Shown here: positions 10,403-22,084 of the stretch, in pieces
How positions within the stretch are numbered: position 1 is the stretch's first letter
Layout of the letters: the number at the start of each line of letters is the position of its first letter
Assembly: GCA_022410635.1 (NCBI GenBank)
Contig: JAJVDF010000962.1
Coordinates: 252,201 to 316,200 of the forward strand
DNA from: Tretioscincus oriximinensis
Lineage: Eukaryota > Chordata > Lepidosauria > Squamata > Gymnophthalmidae
Reading direction: 5' to 3'
DNA length: 64,000 nt
Program-made: the position numbers and the translations under genes
The notes under the pieces: model-generated
What the model saw: only the letters and a program-made list of their open reading frames with translations
Told to the model about the DNA's origin: nothing
Database searches by the model: none

Positions 10403-10659
10403 ATTTATTTATTTGTACTTGTATCCCACCCTATCACCCGAAGGTCTCAGGGCAGCCAACCATAGGGTGGTGCACATAGCTTTTGTTGCTTTCTCCACAA
10501 CAGGCACCCTGTGGAGTAGGTGGGGCTGAGAGAGTTCTAAAGAACTGTGACTGGCCCAAGGTCACCCAGCTGGCTTTCATGGAGGAGTGAGTGGGGAATC
10601 GAACCGGCAGGCAACCAGATAAGAGTCCAAGACTCTGACCACTACACCAAACTGGCTCA
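10403..10659 (-). mobile_element. MIR-like CORE-SINE with L2-like 3' tail (SINE-A)
   Basis: On the minus strand the head has an A box TGGTGTAGTGGT and a perfect B box GGTTCGATTCC, the two internal RNA polymerase III promoter blocks of a tRNA-derived SINE. The core AGCTGGGTGACCTTGGGCCA matches the CORE/MIR domain. The 3' tail GCCCTGAGACCTTCGGGTGA, followed by a (AAAT)n end, matches the 3' end of the L2 at 28160-28215. That implies mobilisation by the L2 machinery. Confidence 0.85.
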
Positions 10660-12605
10660 TTTAGATCAAACTGCATAAGTCACCAAGGTTCCCTTTCCTA
10701 TGTTCTTCATCTGAATAATCACATCTTTGAAGGTTGTCACCTTGTTCTGAAATGCCTTAGTAAGGATATCTTTACATAACAAAATATGAGTTGTTTACTC
10801 TCCAGATCCTGATTTTGAAAGAAAATAAATCCAATAGGCAGCTAAAAGCTTTGATGGCTAGGAAGATAACATTTGGATAGTGTTCTCACTTGCAGACAAT
10901 TACTGTTGACGGACAAGAATTATGTACTTCAGGAAAAGGTCTGCTTTATAGTTTATTTGAGGTAATGTAAATAACTCAAATTGGCTGTGTCAAAAATATC
11001 AAGGTGAATATGTCCTACGAGATAACCAGCTTTTCTTTGAAAGAATTAGAAATCCATATTTGCAGTTCATGCCACAAAATTAATTTTTATCTTAAATATT
11101 CTTACATACACTCTGCTCAAATTATTTTTAGACTTACAGATTCCTAATATATTGTTTATGGACATGTTTGTACAGCACCAACAAATCCAGTTTTTCCATA
11201 GAGCACACCCCTGAGAGATACCACAGCCAACTGTAACCCCCAGTGAGCTCATAATAGGAGCATTTGCATATAGATTACTGTTGCTAAGCATATGCTTAAA
11301 AAGTGAGATATAGTAGGAGTGGGAAAAGGCTGTATCTCTGTGGAAGAGAATGCATTTTACATACTAAGGATCTCAGTAGAGTTCCTGATAACTTTGTGTT
11401 TTCATTCTGAAAAGATGTTTCCAAACTTCAAATAATGCTGAGCTACAAAGCAAAAGAAAAACAAAATCTGACTTTCCATCATTTGCCTGTTTACCATTGC
11501 AGTTATTTAGAATTGGAGGAAAATATTTCTCTCTCCTAAAGAAACATGTACTAATGTACTATATTAGTTTTGTTCCATTTAATCTTTTTATTACAATATA
11601 TGCTGTATTAGTATCATTGTAGCTATCTGCAAAATAAAATAAATCAACAAACCTGCAATTAAAACATGTATTAAAATGGCAGCATGCAGGTAGTGTTCTG
11701 CAAATATTTTATGCTTTTGTAGCCCTCTAAGACCGCCTTGATATTTACCATTTTTCACAAGAAAGATTATAAAATATACAATATTTCAATGTGAAATTGT
11801 CAGTTCAAATATGCACATGCAGTACCAAGAGTTGACTTGGGAATTCGTTTTGGTGATGCTAACAAATGGTTCTCCAAAGGCTCTGAGACAAGAAGCTCAT
11901 TTGAACATTGGGACCAGTTTGGAAGTTAGAAAGAAAACAGTTATCATCATGCCACACTGTTGTTCTTGTCTAAGAGGAATTTGTTCCAGCTGTGAGATGA
12001 CTGCACGATCTGGATGTTTTATTGAATTTTTGCATGATAAGTGCAAAAAGGTTGACAGTTGCTGAGAGAATGGAATTTGGAGAAGTACAAATTGATGGGA
12101 ATGTTTTATGCATCTGAAAAAAACACATCCTATTTCATGAAAATTTAGTCTGCACTTGAATGAACCATCATTGTTTTGTTTGACTAATATGGTTACTGTG
12201 TTAGAATTTATCACTATAGATTACTAAAACTAAATATCCTAAGGGTACATCCGGAATAAAGTACTCCTAGGAAAATATGGGGCATCCCCAAATAATGGAA
12301 AAATAATAATACCTACATGAAGTCTAAGGCCCCATCCAGATGGGTTATTTCTACACCATGAAGAATCTACCTCAGATGCTCATACAGTTTCAGCCATCCA
12401 TTTGCTACCAGCAGCCAGCATCCTGGATTTTGCAGCCAGTACTTTCCTCCGTCTCCATATTAAAAAGCCTCCATAAGTTGTGTGCTAACAAGAAGAGACA
12501 GGAGCAAGCAAAAACTCCGGCACAGTTGCAGGGAAAATATGTGCTCTGTTTACTTTCTGGATCTCAAACATATCTGGTGTGTGGAATAGGAGCAAATCAG
12601 ATGTG
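10660..12605. other. AT-rich intergenic span
   Basis: About 1.9 kb of AT-rich DNA. No coding frame beyond chance, no RNA gene and no repeat I can name. Confidence 0.5.
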
Positions 12606-12609
12606 TCCC

Positions 12610-14440
12610 CGCCCACCCCACAATGAACTCTGAGCGGTTCACAATACAAACCATAAATAAAAATTAATTATATAAAATCAAATGCAATAAAACAAACCCA
12701 AATAATATTTAAAAACAGTTTACAATCAAACACCCCAACATACACAAATTCACATCCATGGGGCAGTATTACAAGCAACAAGAAAAGCTGGCCTAAATCC
12801 TGCCAGAACCTTCCACGCACTCCGAAAACAAGACAGTTCTTGAATTGCTCGGGTGCTTGTAGATAGGGTATTCCACCAGGTGGCTGTGATGCAGGAAAAT
12901 GCTCAATTTCTGGGGACCAAAAGGTGGGCCTCACTGACACTCGGGACCTGTAACCGATTTAGGTCCATAGATGACCTTAATGTTTTCCTGGGTGTATAGA
13001 GTGCAAGGCGGTCCCACAAATATAAGGGCCCTAACCACTTAAGGCTTTAAAGGTCAAAACCAACACCTTGAATTGGATCTGGAACTCAATCGGCAACCAA
13101 TGCAGCTCCCGTAAGATAGAGGAGATGTGGAACCTACAAAGGGTACCTGTTCACAAGCGAGCTGCTGCATTCTGGACCACTTTCAACTTCTGGGTGGGGC
13201 TCAAGGGAAGGCCAGCGTAGAGAGAGTTCCAGTAGTCCATCTTGGCGGTAACTGTTGCATGGATCATGGCAGCTAGGTTGGGGCAGGAAAGATAAGGGGC
13301 CAACTGCCAAGCTTGCCTCAGATAAAAGGAGGCTGTTAGACCTGAGCGCACCACCTGGGTCTCCATAGAAAGGTTGGAGTCCAGGTGAACACCCAAGCTC
13401 TTGACAATAGGGAGAGTACACAAAGGAGTCTCTCTGAAAAGAGGCAGCTGGAGACAATTAGGTTCAGCCCCACAGCCTAGCCACAGGACTCCATCTTCAA
13501 TGAATTTAATTTCAACCTACCACTGCTTCACCAGTTCACAATGACTTCTAGGCAATGGGAGAGAACATCTGGGACAGAAGCTGACTGCCCCTCCATCAGC
13601 AAGAAGAGCTGAGTGTCATCAGCGTACTGGTGGCAATCAGTCCCTGATTCTGGATTAACTGGGCACATAAAAATATTGAAAAGCATTGGGGAGAACAGTG
13701 CACCCTGGGGAGCCCCACACTGAAGCAGGGACCACTGGGAGCTCTGACCCACAAAAGCTACTCACTGCCCATTGCTAAAGGAATGAAGAGAACCAAGCTA
13801 AAGATGTTCCTTGAACTCCAGCCTCTTTGAGGCAATGGATCAGGATGTCATGGTCCATGATGTCGAATGCTGCTGATAAATCCAAAAGAATCAACATCGC
13901 CAACCCACCACAATCAGTTTGCCTCCAGATATCATCTGTGATGGCCAGGAGAGCAGATTCAGTCCTGTGACCCATTCTAAAGCCAGATTGGTAAGAGTGC
14001 AGGACAGGAGCAGCATCTAAAATTACTTGAATTGTTCCACCACCACTCTCTCAATTACCTTCCCCAAGTACGGCAAATTCGATACTGGGTGGTGACTGGC
14101 CAGATCATGAGGGTATAAGCTAAGTCTTTTTAAGAGGGAGTGAACCACAGCTTCTTTTAACCCATCTGGGAACACTCCTTGTTCAAGAGGAGACTTGACG
14201 ATCTCCAGCAGATGGGCACCCAGTGTCTCATTGCTGACCTTGACTAGCCATGAAGGACATGGATCATGAAGACAAATGGTAGGGCTCAACTTTGCAAGTG
14301 CCTTCTCCACTTCTGTCTGGTCGAGTGGGTTGAAGTGGTCCAACAAAAGACCTGAAGATAGTTGATGGGTCCCAAGCTCTGTTACTGTATCAACCGGTGG
14401 AGGGACATGCTGAGGAGTTTCTGTATGCACAATGTGGCAG
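12610..14440 (-). mobile_element. L2-type LINE, decayed ORF2 (reverse transcriptase)
   Basis: Minus-strand frames join into an L2 ORF2. 14430-14023 carries the LDPCPSWL-like block (here LHDPCPSWLVK) and a degenerate ..HPVSNLPYLGKVIERVV. 13975-13775 carries LLDLSAAFDIMDHDIL. 13752-13528 carries GAPQGALFSPMLFNIFM and the catalytic YADDTQLF. 13423-13151 carries LGVHLDSNLSM..WNSLYAGLPL..VQNAAARL. The LHWLP..FKVLVLTFKAL block and 3' UTR follow to about 12610. Frameshifts and stops separate the pieces, so the copy is inactive. No endonuclease domain is seen, so it is 5'-truncated near 14440. Confidence 0.85.
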
Positions 14441-14780
14441 GAATACAGTTCTCCATCTAATATGTCTGCTCTTTGCTATAGTAATGCAGACTTTTACAGA
14501 TATGTCGAGTGCGCTCTTGCAATTGGCTTTTCTCTGGAATAAAAGGAAATTCTGCAGCAAAGCAACCCATTGCAGTAGATTCAGTTTTACTTGTTAATTA
14601 GAGCTTATGGTTTTTATTTTGTTAATTTAAAATCAAAAGTGTATGCAACTATTGCAACCAGCATTTTGCTTTATTTTTGATATGTGGAAAATAAATATGA
14701 ACCCAGTGTTATATATCAACAGAGAAATATATATATTGAGATCAGCCAAACCCATATTTTGGCAGCCCAAAACCGGGACG
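14441..14780. other. AT-rich span, no feature recognised
   Basis: Nothing recognised. Confidence 0.45.
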
Positions 14781-14787
14781 GGAGTGG

Positions 14788-14838
14788 GGTGTGTGTGTGT
14801 GCACACACGTGTACACACACGTACACGCACGCGCGTGC
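14788..14838. repeat. Alternating purine-pyrimidine (GT/AC/GC) tract
   Basis: GTGTGTGTGT runs into ACACACGTGTACACACACGT and GCACGCGCGTGC. The strict purine-pyrimidine alternation could adopt left-handed Z-DNA. It lies just before a CR1 tail. Confidence 0.8.
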
Positions 14839-14846
14839 AACAACCT

Positions 14847-15225
14847 CTATAAGAACATAAGAACATAAGAGGAGCCATGCTGAATCGGGCCACAGCCCAT
14901 CTAGTCCAACATTCTGTCTCACACAGTGGCCCACCAATTGCATCTGGACAGCCTGGAATAGAAGACAGCAAAATCTTCAACTGTTTTTGACGCCCCACAA
15001 ATGGTATTTCAGGAATACTGCCAGTTGTTCCATCTCAGAGGCAGTGTCAAGACATCCATCCTAGTAGCTGTTTATAGCCTTGGCTTCCATGAACTTGTCT
15101 AATCCTTTCTTAAAGCTATCCAGGCTTGCTAGCTATTGCCATCTCTTCTGGAAGTAAATTCTATAAGTCAGTGACGCTCTGTGTGAAAAAATACTTTCCT
15201 TTATTTTTCCTCACAATGGCACCTT
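14847..15225 (-). mobile_element. CR1-type LINE 3' end, (ATGTTCTT)n tail
   Basis: The minus-strand copy keeps the 3' UTR and the end of ORF2. The block GAACTTGTCTAATCC..TTAAAGCTATCC..TTGCTAGCTATTGCCATCTC..AAATTCTATAAGT corresponds to the WN.LP.EVV..SFK-type C-terminus. It ends at AAGAACATAAGAACATAAGA on the plus strand. Confidence 0.85.
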
Positions 15226-15678
15226 TTTTCCCTCTGATGCACTGGGNGCTACTCCTCTTCCCACCATTTGACTGTTTGGGCTGCATTAGGCCTCCAGATG
15301 ACTTTGGGGGGCTAGCCTAGCTCTGCTGTTGATGAATAGTTGGGGACATTGCCACTGAGCATGCACAGAGCACCTCATAGGCAGCCACAATCTTTGGGAG
15401 TATTAAAGTACCTGGCCTTTATCCATAGGCTCAGGAAGAAAAGCACTTCAATATGTAGCCGGTTTACCTGTCCTGCTGCGGTGCTGAGACTTTTCTCCTG
15501 AGACTTCCTGGCTTGGCAAAGGAGCAAAATAGGGGGCAGCTTACCTGCCCTGGGCTCCCTGGATTATGCTTGGTTTTCCTCAAGCTTGGCTCTCCCCCAA
15601 CTCAATAGTATGCTTGACCCTTCCTCTTCTGTCCCAGCCGTCTCACCACAAGTGTCTGTGTATGCACGTGTGTGTGTG
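15226..15678. other. Unassigned, moderately GC-rich DNA
   Basis: One unresolved base at 15246. No gene recognised. It may include the outer part of an element that contains the following fold-back. Confidence 0.35.
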
Positions 15679-15897
15679 CATAGCAGCTCCTCTGGTGGAG
15701 GTGGGTTTTCGCACCTTATGTTGGGCAAAGCGCGCCAACTCACCTCCAGCAGAGGAAAAACGCTTGGGTTTATGACAGGAGAACAGAGCTGTCCTCCTGT
15801 CACAAACTCAGATGTTTTTCCTTTACTGGAGGTGAGTTGGCACGCTTTGCCTGACGGCATGCGCGAAACCCCGCCTCCACCAGAGGTGCAGCTATGA
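15679..15897. mobile_element. 219-bp fold-back (palindromic) element
   Basis: Almost the whole element is one inverted repeat. The left arm begins GCATAGCAGCTCCTCTGGTG and contains GCCAACTCACCTCCAGCAGA. The right arm contains TTACTGGAGGTGAGTTGGCA and ends CCAGAGGTGCAGCTATGA. The centre is near 15788 (GAACAGAGCTGTCC). Arms are about 109 bp with roughly 85-90% identity by eye. This looks like a fold-back MITE; the family is unknown to me. Confidence 0.7.
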
Positions 15898-16115
15898 CAC
15901 GCTCTGAGGTTCCTTCCAGGACCCCGGAAAGCGTCAGGCTGCAGCCATCAACTCTGACGGTTCCTTTGCCTTTAAAATCCTGCATTTTTATATTCCCTGA
16001 TGCAGCATTGGGGAATGTAAAAATCTGGGATTTTATCTTAAAACCTGGAGGGGACTATATTTTAATCCCCAAAGCCGGGATTGTCCCGCCTTCTCAGGAC
16101 GTATGGCAACCCTAA
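15898..16115. mobile_element. Possible hAT-type terminal fragment
   Basis: The end GACGTATGGCAACCCTA resembles the 3' end of the better-defined hAT at 43969-44372 (GACATATGGCAACCCTA), with related TCTGGGA/CCGGGA blocks before it. The other end was not found. Confidence 0.4.
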
Positions 16116-16937
16116 TTGTGGAGTACCTTCCAACTCACAGCATACACAGTGATAGTCCAATGATCAGCTGATTGCTAGGTTGTCATTTTATCAACAGGTC
16201 TTGGGTAAAGCATCTGTCTCCATGTAAACCAATTTTTGTACCTTAAACTATTTTACCTGTTGTTACCCATACACAAAAAGTCTCTTTGGAAAATTCAGTT
16301 CTACAGGAAAAAAATGTTGTAGCCATTTGTTGCATATTATTTGTGCTCTTAATAAGGTTATAATATAGATGGGAGGTTGATTTCGTTCAATTGACAGTAA
16401 TTTAATTCATACTTGACTCAATTATTTCATAAATGGTTTTGAATATAATATCCTTTTAATAGATCTTCACTTTTCCCACAATTATACTCTGTGGGGTGCT
16501 ATAACTAAGTATGTCAGTGATGGAAGAGAAAGCAGAGAAAATTTAGCACATCATCTGTCTAAATTGATTGTGTGAATAAGCACCTGGATGCTATAGATAA
16601 GCATTGTACCTGTATAGGATACAGAACAAGAGATTGGCAAGTACATTTTACTACGATGATTGATTTATGAAGGTCTACTATTTTATGATTTTAAGATAAA
16701 ACATATCCACATAAATTAATAAATAAGAACTAGTCCCAAGTCTGTCATTTAGGCTAGAGTCAGACATGTACTTTTAATCAAACTTCAGTCCTGTTAATCT
16801 AACTCTGACCTCATTATTGAGCATTCTGCATTAACATGATTGTCCCTTCCACATTAAGGGATAAAACCCAAAATGGAGTTTAAAGTGGCCATAATACAAA
16901 GGGGAACACATGCCTGGCAATAAGGACCAGTCAATTT
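16116..16937. other. AT-rich span, no feature recognised
   Basis: Nothing recognised. Confidence 0.45.
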
Positions 16938-17056
16938 CAGAGAAATAGTCGTGTTAGTCTAGTACAAAGTCCAGCAAAGGAGGTAGCAGCACTTTGAGAC
17001 TAACTTGAGAAAAGTGGGTGCATAAGCTTTCGTAGACATGTCTCCATCTTCAGATG
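16938..17056 (-). repeat. Dispersed 'AAAGCTTATGC' element, single copy
   Basis: Plus strand reads GAGAAATAGTCGTGTTAGTC, then GTAGCAGCACTTTGAGACTA and GCATAAGCTTTCGTAGACAT. This is the reverse orientation of the unit at 35418 and one arm of the palindrome at 9650. Similar sequences are common in reptile genomes; the class is uncertain. Confidence 0.65.
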
Positions 17057-17577
17057 CACCAGGACTTCACTACCACACATATCAGCCAGTTGTGATTTTG
17101 TAGTCCTAGCTGGCAGTTGTCTTCTTGCTGTATCCAAGCCCTGTGGCGGCGCAACAGGCACCAGGGCTTCAGGCAGCTTCCCATTGAAAGGAGAGGTATT
17201 TTGTGTTGATATCTGAAAACATCTGATATCTCTCCTTCCATTACAAAGGAACTTATTCCTTTATCGGACTCAGGAGGACAGTGTAATCTTTGTTGCCTTA
17301 TACGGCTGAGGCATCATGATGATCCTCCAAACTAGGTAGCGGAACCTTATGTGGAAGCACATATATATAACAATGCTGCCTATAACTTGTATCAAAGTGC
17401 TACAAGCTTTTACAATGCATTTATTGCAACTGATTCTAAATAAAAATGGGCACAAACTGAAATTTAGTGGTTCAGTTCAAACTCAACCCCAAACCTTTGT
17501 TGTTTTTGATAGTGAACTGTTCTTGGTTCTTTGCATGAAATAAACCTCTTGGTTCAGGTTCAGTTCAAAACAGGATG

Positions 17578-17686
17578 ATGTTCTGACACGTACTTTTAAT
17601 GCATCTTCAGTTCTGAAGATTTAGACTAAACCAGGGAAAAAAACCTTTAGTCCTGAAGATGGATGAAAAGTACATATCGGAACACA
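17578..17686. mobile_element. Palindromic fold-back element, copy 1
   Basis: Left arm: GTTCTGACACGTACTTTTAA, then GCATCTTCAG and GACTAAACC. The right arm is the inverse: TTTAGTCCTGAAGATGGAT, then GAAAAGTACATATCGGAACA. A related palindrome lies at 54687-54832. Confidence 0.55.
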
Positions 17687-19071
17687 GTTTTTGAAAATCT
17701 GAAGACAATTCACATATGAGCCATGTGAACACCCCACTTTATTAGTGAACTAATTAAACCAGTTCAGCACACTTCTAATCATGAACAGTAACTTGCTAGT
17801 ACACTATTAATTTGAATGGTTTATATCTAAACTTTTACTTTGGCTGCTGGTTATTATCTATTTCTTTGCTGACCTGTGACATTCACTTTGAACAAGTTGC
17901 CAACTTTATCTCGTTTCTGATGAGAACATGGTGATGTGAAAACAACAATTATCTTAGTTAATATTATACTTAATAGTTCAGGGTGTTAATCATCATAGGT
18001 CTCATGCAGTAATCTGTTAATGAAGTGTAAAAGTAAAAAAANTATTGGGGACAATTTTTCCCTTTCCTTTCACAGCACTGAAAAGCATTCTGTAATATAC
18101 TATATTAAACTGCACACACAACTCACAGAAATAAAGACTGCATCTAAACCCATTAGATATTATGATTTGCCTATGTAAAATTGTTAATATAGTTTGTATG
18201 TGAATGAATTTGCATCAAACTAGACATACTTTTGTTCACAGGTTCTGTGTTTGACCAAATCAAAACTCATTGGTTGCAAATATNAAAAACAAAAAATGTG
18301 CATTTTCCATTGAAAAAGGACTCATTTGAAAGAGGAAAAAATGGTTGCCCTTGTTTACAGCTGTGCTTTGTTTTTAACCATTCAATTTTTTACTTAAACT
18401 GTTCACTGTCAAACTAAACGAACAAATGTTTGGTTTGATAGTGAACACAAAAAATCTGTTCATGGGCATGCACAATTCACAGTAAGGCAGAAGATTTAAG
18501 CTTAATGCTCTAAAAAGATTTGTCATTGAACACTTGACAATTTTTGAGAGTCAAGAGGAGGAAACTAAGGATAAACTGAACAAATGTATCAATAATTCTA
18601 AAATAACAGAAGATGGGATTTGCAGAGTCTGTTGTCAAATCTTCTTTCAGTTCACTTGTTCTTACTCCAGACATTAGTTTTACTTGCTGTTTTCCATAAC
18701 AGAACTGAGGCAAATACATTTTCTTTTCATTTGATGCAGATTAAGTTTCCAAAGGTTTCTTAAACTAAAGTTTCTGTTTAATGTTTGGTTGCTGGAACTA
18801 AAGCAATACACAAAGTGATGCTTATTATAATAACCAAAGCAGGTTCCGTTTAATTCACTTCCTTCTGTCTTGCCATGTGTTTATTCAAAAGCATTAAGGA
18901 GGTAGTCACACTGTACACAAATATGTCTCTACTAAAGCTTGAAAAACATTGTAATTCGAAATGTAAGAGTTATATCAGCATCTGTCAAAACTGTTTGCCA
19001 GAAATAGAAAACGTAAGAGTCGTAAAATGGTAGAGCAAATAATTCTCTCTTAGCATATATGCAGTTAAATA
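17687..19071. other. AT-rich span with one small hairpin
   Basis: Mostly AT-rich non-coding DNA with unresolved bases at 18042 and 18284. A 48-bp hairpin at about 18398-18446 pairs TGTTCACTGTCAAACTAAAC with GTTTGGTTTGATAGTGAACA. Confidence 0.45.
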
Positions 19072-19149
19072 TACTGCTCAAAACAATTAAGGGAACACTT
19101 TAATATAACAGTATATGTTAAAGTGTTCCCTTAATTGTTTTGAGCAGTA
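19072..19149. mobile_element. 78-bp palindromic MITE (Tc1/mariner-like), copy 2
   Basis: Arms: TACTGCTCAAAACAATTAAG and CTTAATTGTTTTGAGCAGTA. A near-perfect hairpin with a short loop, same family as 2912-2989. Confidence 0.75.
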
Positions 19150-19385
19150 TTGTAATATCTTTCGATTTTGTTTTGTTCAAAATACAAGAGGTGCATTTTC
19201 CATTTCCTGTACTTGTTCAAGAAATAAAGGATGCAACTCATGATTCATTTCACCTTGTCTTATATTGCTTTGTGTATAATCAAGGCTCCTTCTACACTTG
19301 GTCTTAAACCAGGGCCTTCTTCTGGGACAACCTCAGAATGGAGGTAAGCTATTTACATAATAGTGTATAGTATGGCAAACTCTAA

Positions 19386-20130
19386 GGCTGCAGATGCATT
19401 GCCTGTTAACGCGCACAGAACTCTGAATCCAAAGTCCACCGTTCGGACTGTGTTACTATAAAACCAAGCTTGGAAATGCTGTGAGATCGTTCTAAACGCA
19501 CACCACATGTTTCTGTTCCACAGTTCATGGTGAAACTGCATCGTCGCATCCTCTGTTTGTAATTCGCGCCACTTGAACTTTGACAACACAGATCAGACAA
19601 CAAAAGCGAGCGAGAGTGGCTCTTTTGTTTGGAATTCCCTCCTTGCTCAGCTACGCCCCCCCCTCCTCTGGAAAAACAAGCGGGGTGGAACTCTTTCTCC
19701 AGCATAGCTCTGTAGCTAGGGGGAGAGAGAGGGAAGGGGCGTGGGTGACTGCTTGCCTCTCTGTCCATCCGTCTCCCCTCAGCTGCTCAGCAGTGATAAG
19801 CCAGGGATGGAAGGGTGTGGTGGAAAGAAGGAAGGAGGGTGGGTGGGAAGGACTGAGGGCAAAGATGGAGGGAGGAGGAGGAGGGAGAAGAGATGAAATT
19901 TGCCCAAGGATACCCCCTCCCCCTCCCTCACTTCCTACTCTGGCACAAACCCCTGCTTTTAGCCTCAAATTGTGAACTCGCTACTGTGCTCAAATCTAAA
20001 ATGGGGACTGAAACCTGGAGTGAATGCTGAGGTAAGTTTGGCTGCATTTTTCACCCTCACTTCGTTTTCAGTTTGGAACTCGCAATTCCATTTTCCATTC
20101 CGTTTTAAAAGGTCCAGTGCGTCTGCAGCC
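19386..20130. mobile_element. PIF/Harbinger-like non-autonomous element, long copy
   Basis: Imperfect terminal inverted repeats: GGCTGCAGATGCATTG at the left, and GGCTGCAGACGCACTGGACC as the reverse complement of the right end. A TAA sits on both sides (19383-19385 and 20131-20133), the 3-bp TWA target duplication typical of PIF/Harbinger. The first ~300 bp and last ~100 bp align with the copy at 44932-45396. The middle here has about 300-400 bp of extra purine-rich and CpG-containing sequence. No transposase frame is seen. Confidence 0.65.
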
Positions 20131-20133
20131 TAA

Positions 20134-21639
20134 ATGAGATTTGTCACAATCTGCACTAACATTCTGTGGATCGCAGGACAGTTTACCAGTGGTCCAATCC
20201 AATCAAGGCTTATATGTGTGTAAGGAGTCAGAACCATATTGATAGGGGATATGATTTCCAGGCTCAGCATTAAAATGCAGATCTGTAGGACTAGGAATGT
20301 ATTAGGTTACTGCTTAATCCATATTAAGGAATCCATGGGAAAGGTCCTATAAAATCTAGACATTTGCTTAATACTTCAATGCTAAGACTGAATGCACTCT
20401 GCGACTGTGACACTCAATGTCCTTGAATGAAGAACAAATAATGCCTTGTATATCTTATAATTTAATAAAATAACTGGATGCTTACTAGGTCCTTGGGCAT
20501 CATCCCAACTGGTAACAAAACTCCATCATACAGATTATGACAAATTTCACAAGTTGTAGAAAATCAGAGAAGGATAGAGGAAACAGCTTTCCAAGCTACT
20601 GGACACAATATTTATTTGTACAATTCAACTGAATTATTATAATAAAAATTCACTGTACACATTTGTTTCCTTTTGGAAGAGGTTATTTAGTGTAGTAATT
20701 TTCTGTACAAAATTTATACCCACTGGAAAAGGCAGAGTATAATTACAGAGTGCAACCACTTTATATAACAACCAATGCTTGTTTTGATCTTCCAGCTAAC
20801 AATATACCGTACTTGCTTATTTTTTAAGATTAAACAATGGGAAGGAAAGTACAAAAACTAAGATAACACAGGACTTTCATTTAAAAATAAAATCAAATTT
20901 TGCTAAATATTTCTATGCATATTCTATCATCAGTATAAACATTGAAGTGGAACTTGAGAAAAACATCATTTCTCCCTATAGTGTATCATCAGCATAGCTG
21001 ATTTGTTATAACATTGAAAAATGCTTGAAAGAATAATTTATCACTCAAGAATTCAGAACTCGCAGCTTCATTAATACGACATTTGCCTCTCATTAAATAA
21101 ATAGTTTATACATTCAGAAGCAACACTATAGAGTCAATTGATAGGAAGAAGCATTATAAAGGAAGGGAGCAGGAAGATGGAGAAAGCCCAGAAATCACTC
21201 TTTCTTCACCCAGAGAACTTCAAAGTGGCTTAGATAACTTTCATTTTTCTGTTTGTGAAGTAGGTGGGGCTGAGATTAGTGCAAGGGGCTGAGATTAGTG
21301 CACTAGTGTGGAATTCAGCAAAGAGACTATTAGACAAGACTTATTCTGATCACAAAACCAGGCAGTATTTACATAGGAAAGTCCATGGAATTAGTGAACC
21401 ATTATAGGTACTTCCATTCTGGAAAAGACTGGAGAGGAGCAAAGTATTAACAGAGGCAAGGGGTTTGAATTCACCAAAACGTAATTCTACCTGCGTTTAG
21501 GAAATATATAAAGGTTGAATAATCAGTGAAAGCTTTGAATTTCCAGACAACAGCAACAAGTTTTCAAATTTTGAAATATACTAAATTATTCCAGTGAAAC
21601 CAAACACAAGCTAATTTTCGAGGGAATTTTATTCTCCAG
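20134..21639. other. AT-rich intergenic span
   Basis: About 1.5 kb without a recognisable gene or repeat. Confidence 0.5.
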
Positions 21640-21900
21640 ACCAACAGTTTGTAAGCTTCAGCTGGTGCAGAACGCAACAGCTCAGTTGCGATTGACACAG
21701 CTAAATGGATGCATGTCACATTCACCCTAAAAACAAGCTGCACTGGTTGTTTATTTACTACTGAGTTCATGGTATTGTCATTGACTTATGGGCCTAAATA
21801 GCTTGGACCTCAAATATCAAGAGGAATACCTTTTTCCATACAGATTTGCCCACACCTAGGGTCTTCTGCAGAGGCCTTCATAAGATAAAGGGGTATGAAT
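21640..21900 (+). mobile_element. L2-type LINE fragment (end of ORF2)
   Basis: CTTCAGCTGGTGCAGAACGC corresponds to the LQLVQNA block. It is followed by a degenerate LHWL and AFH/TFKAL-like region and ACACCTAGGGTCTTCTGCAG. An old 5'-truncated fragment. Confidence 0.65.
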
Positions 21901-22084
21901 CTGTGGTGCCCAGGGAATAGTCTTTGCTCTGAGATGTGTCAGGCACCTTCAGTACATGTGTTTAGATGCATAGTGAAGATGCAGCTGTTTACCTTGGTCT
22001 TCTCTCTCCATTTTGAGGCACTGTTTTGTTTTTATAATGATTTTATCATGTCCTGCCATGAGAATTTCAACTACTGGGAAGGAT

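Noticed and set aside
19580..19975. 131-codon frame in a CpG-containing block, possibly a second promoter/exon
   Set aside because: The block lies inside an element with terminal inverted repeats and a TAA duplication that recurs at 44932. No splice-supported coding exon could be argued.
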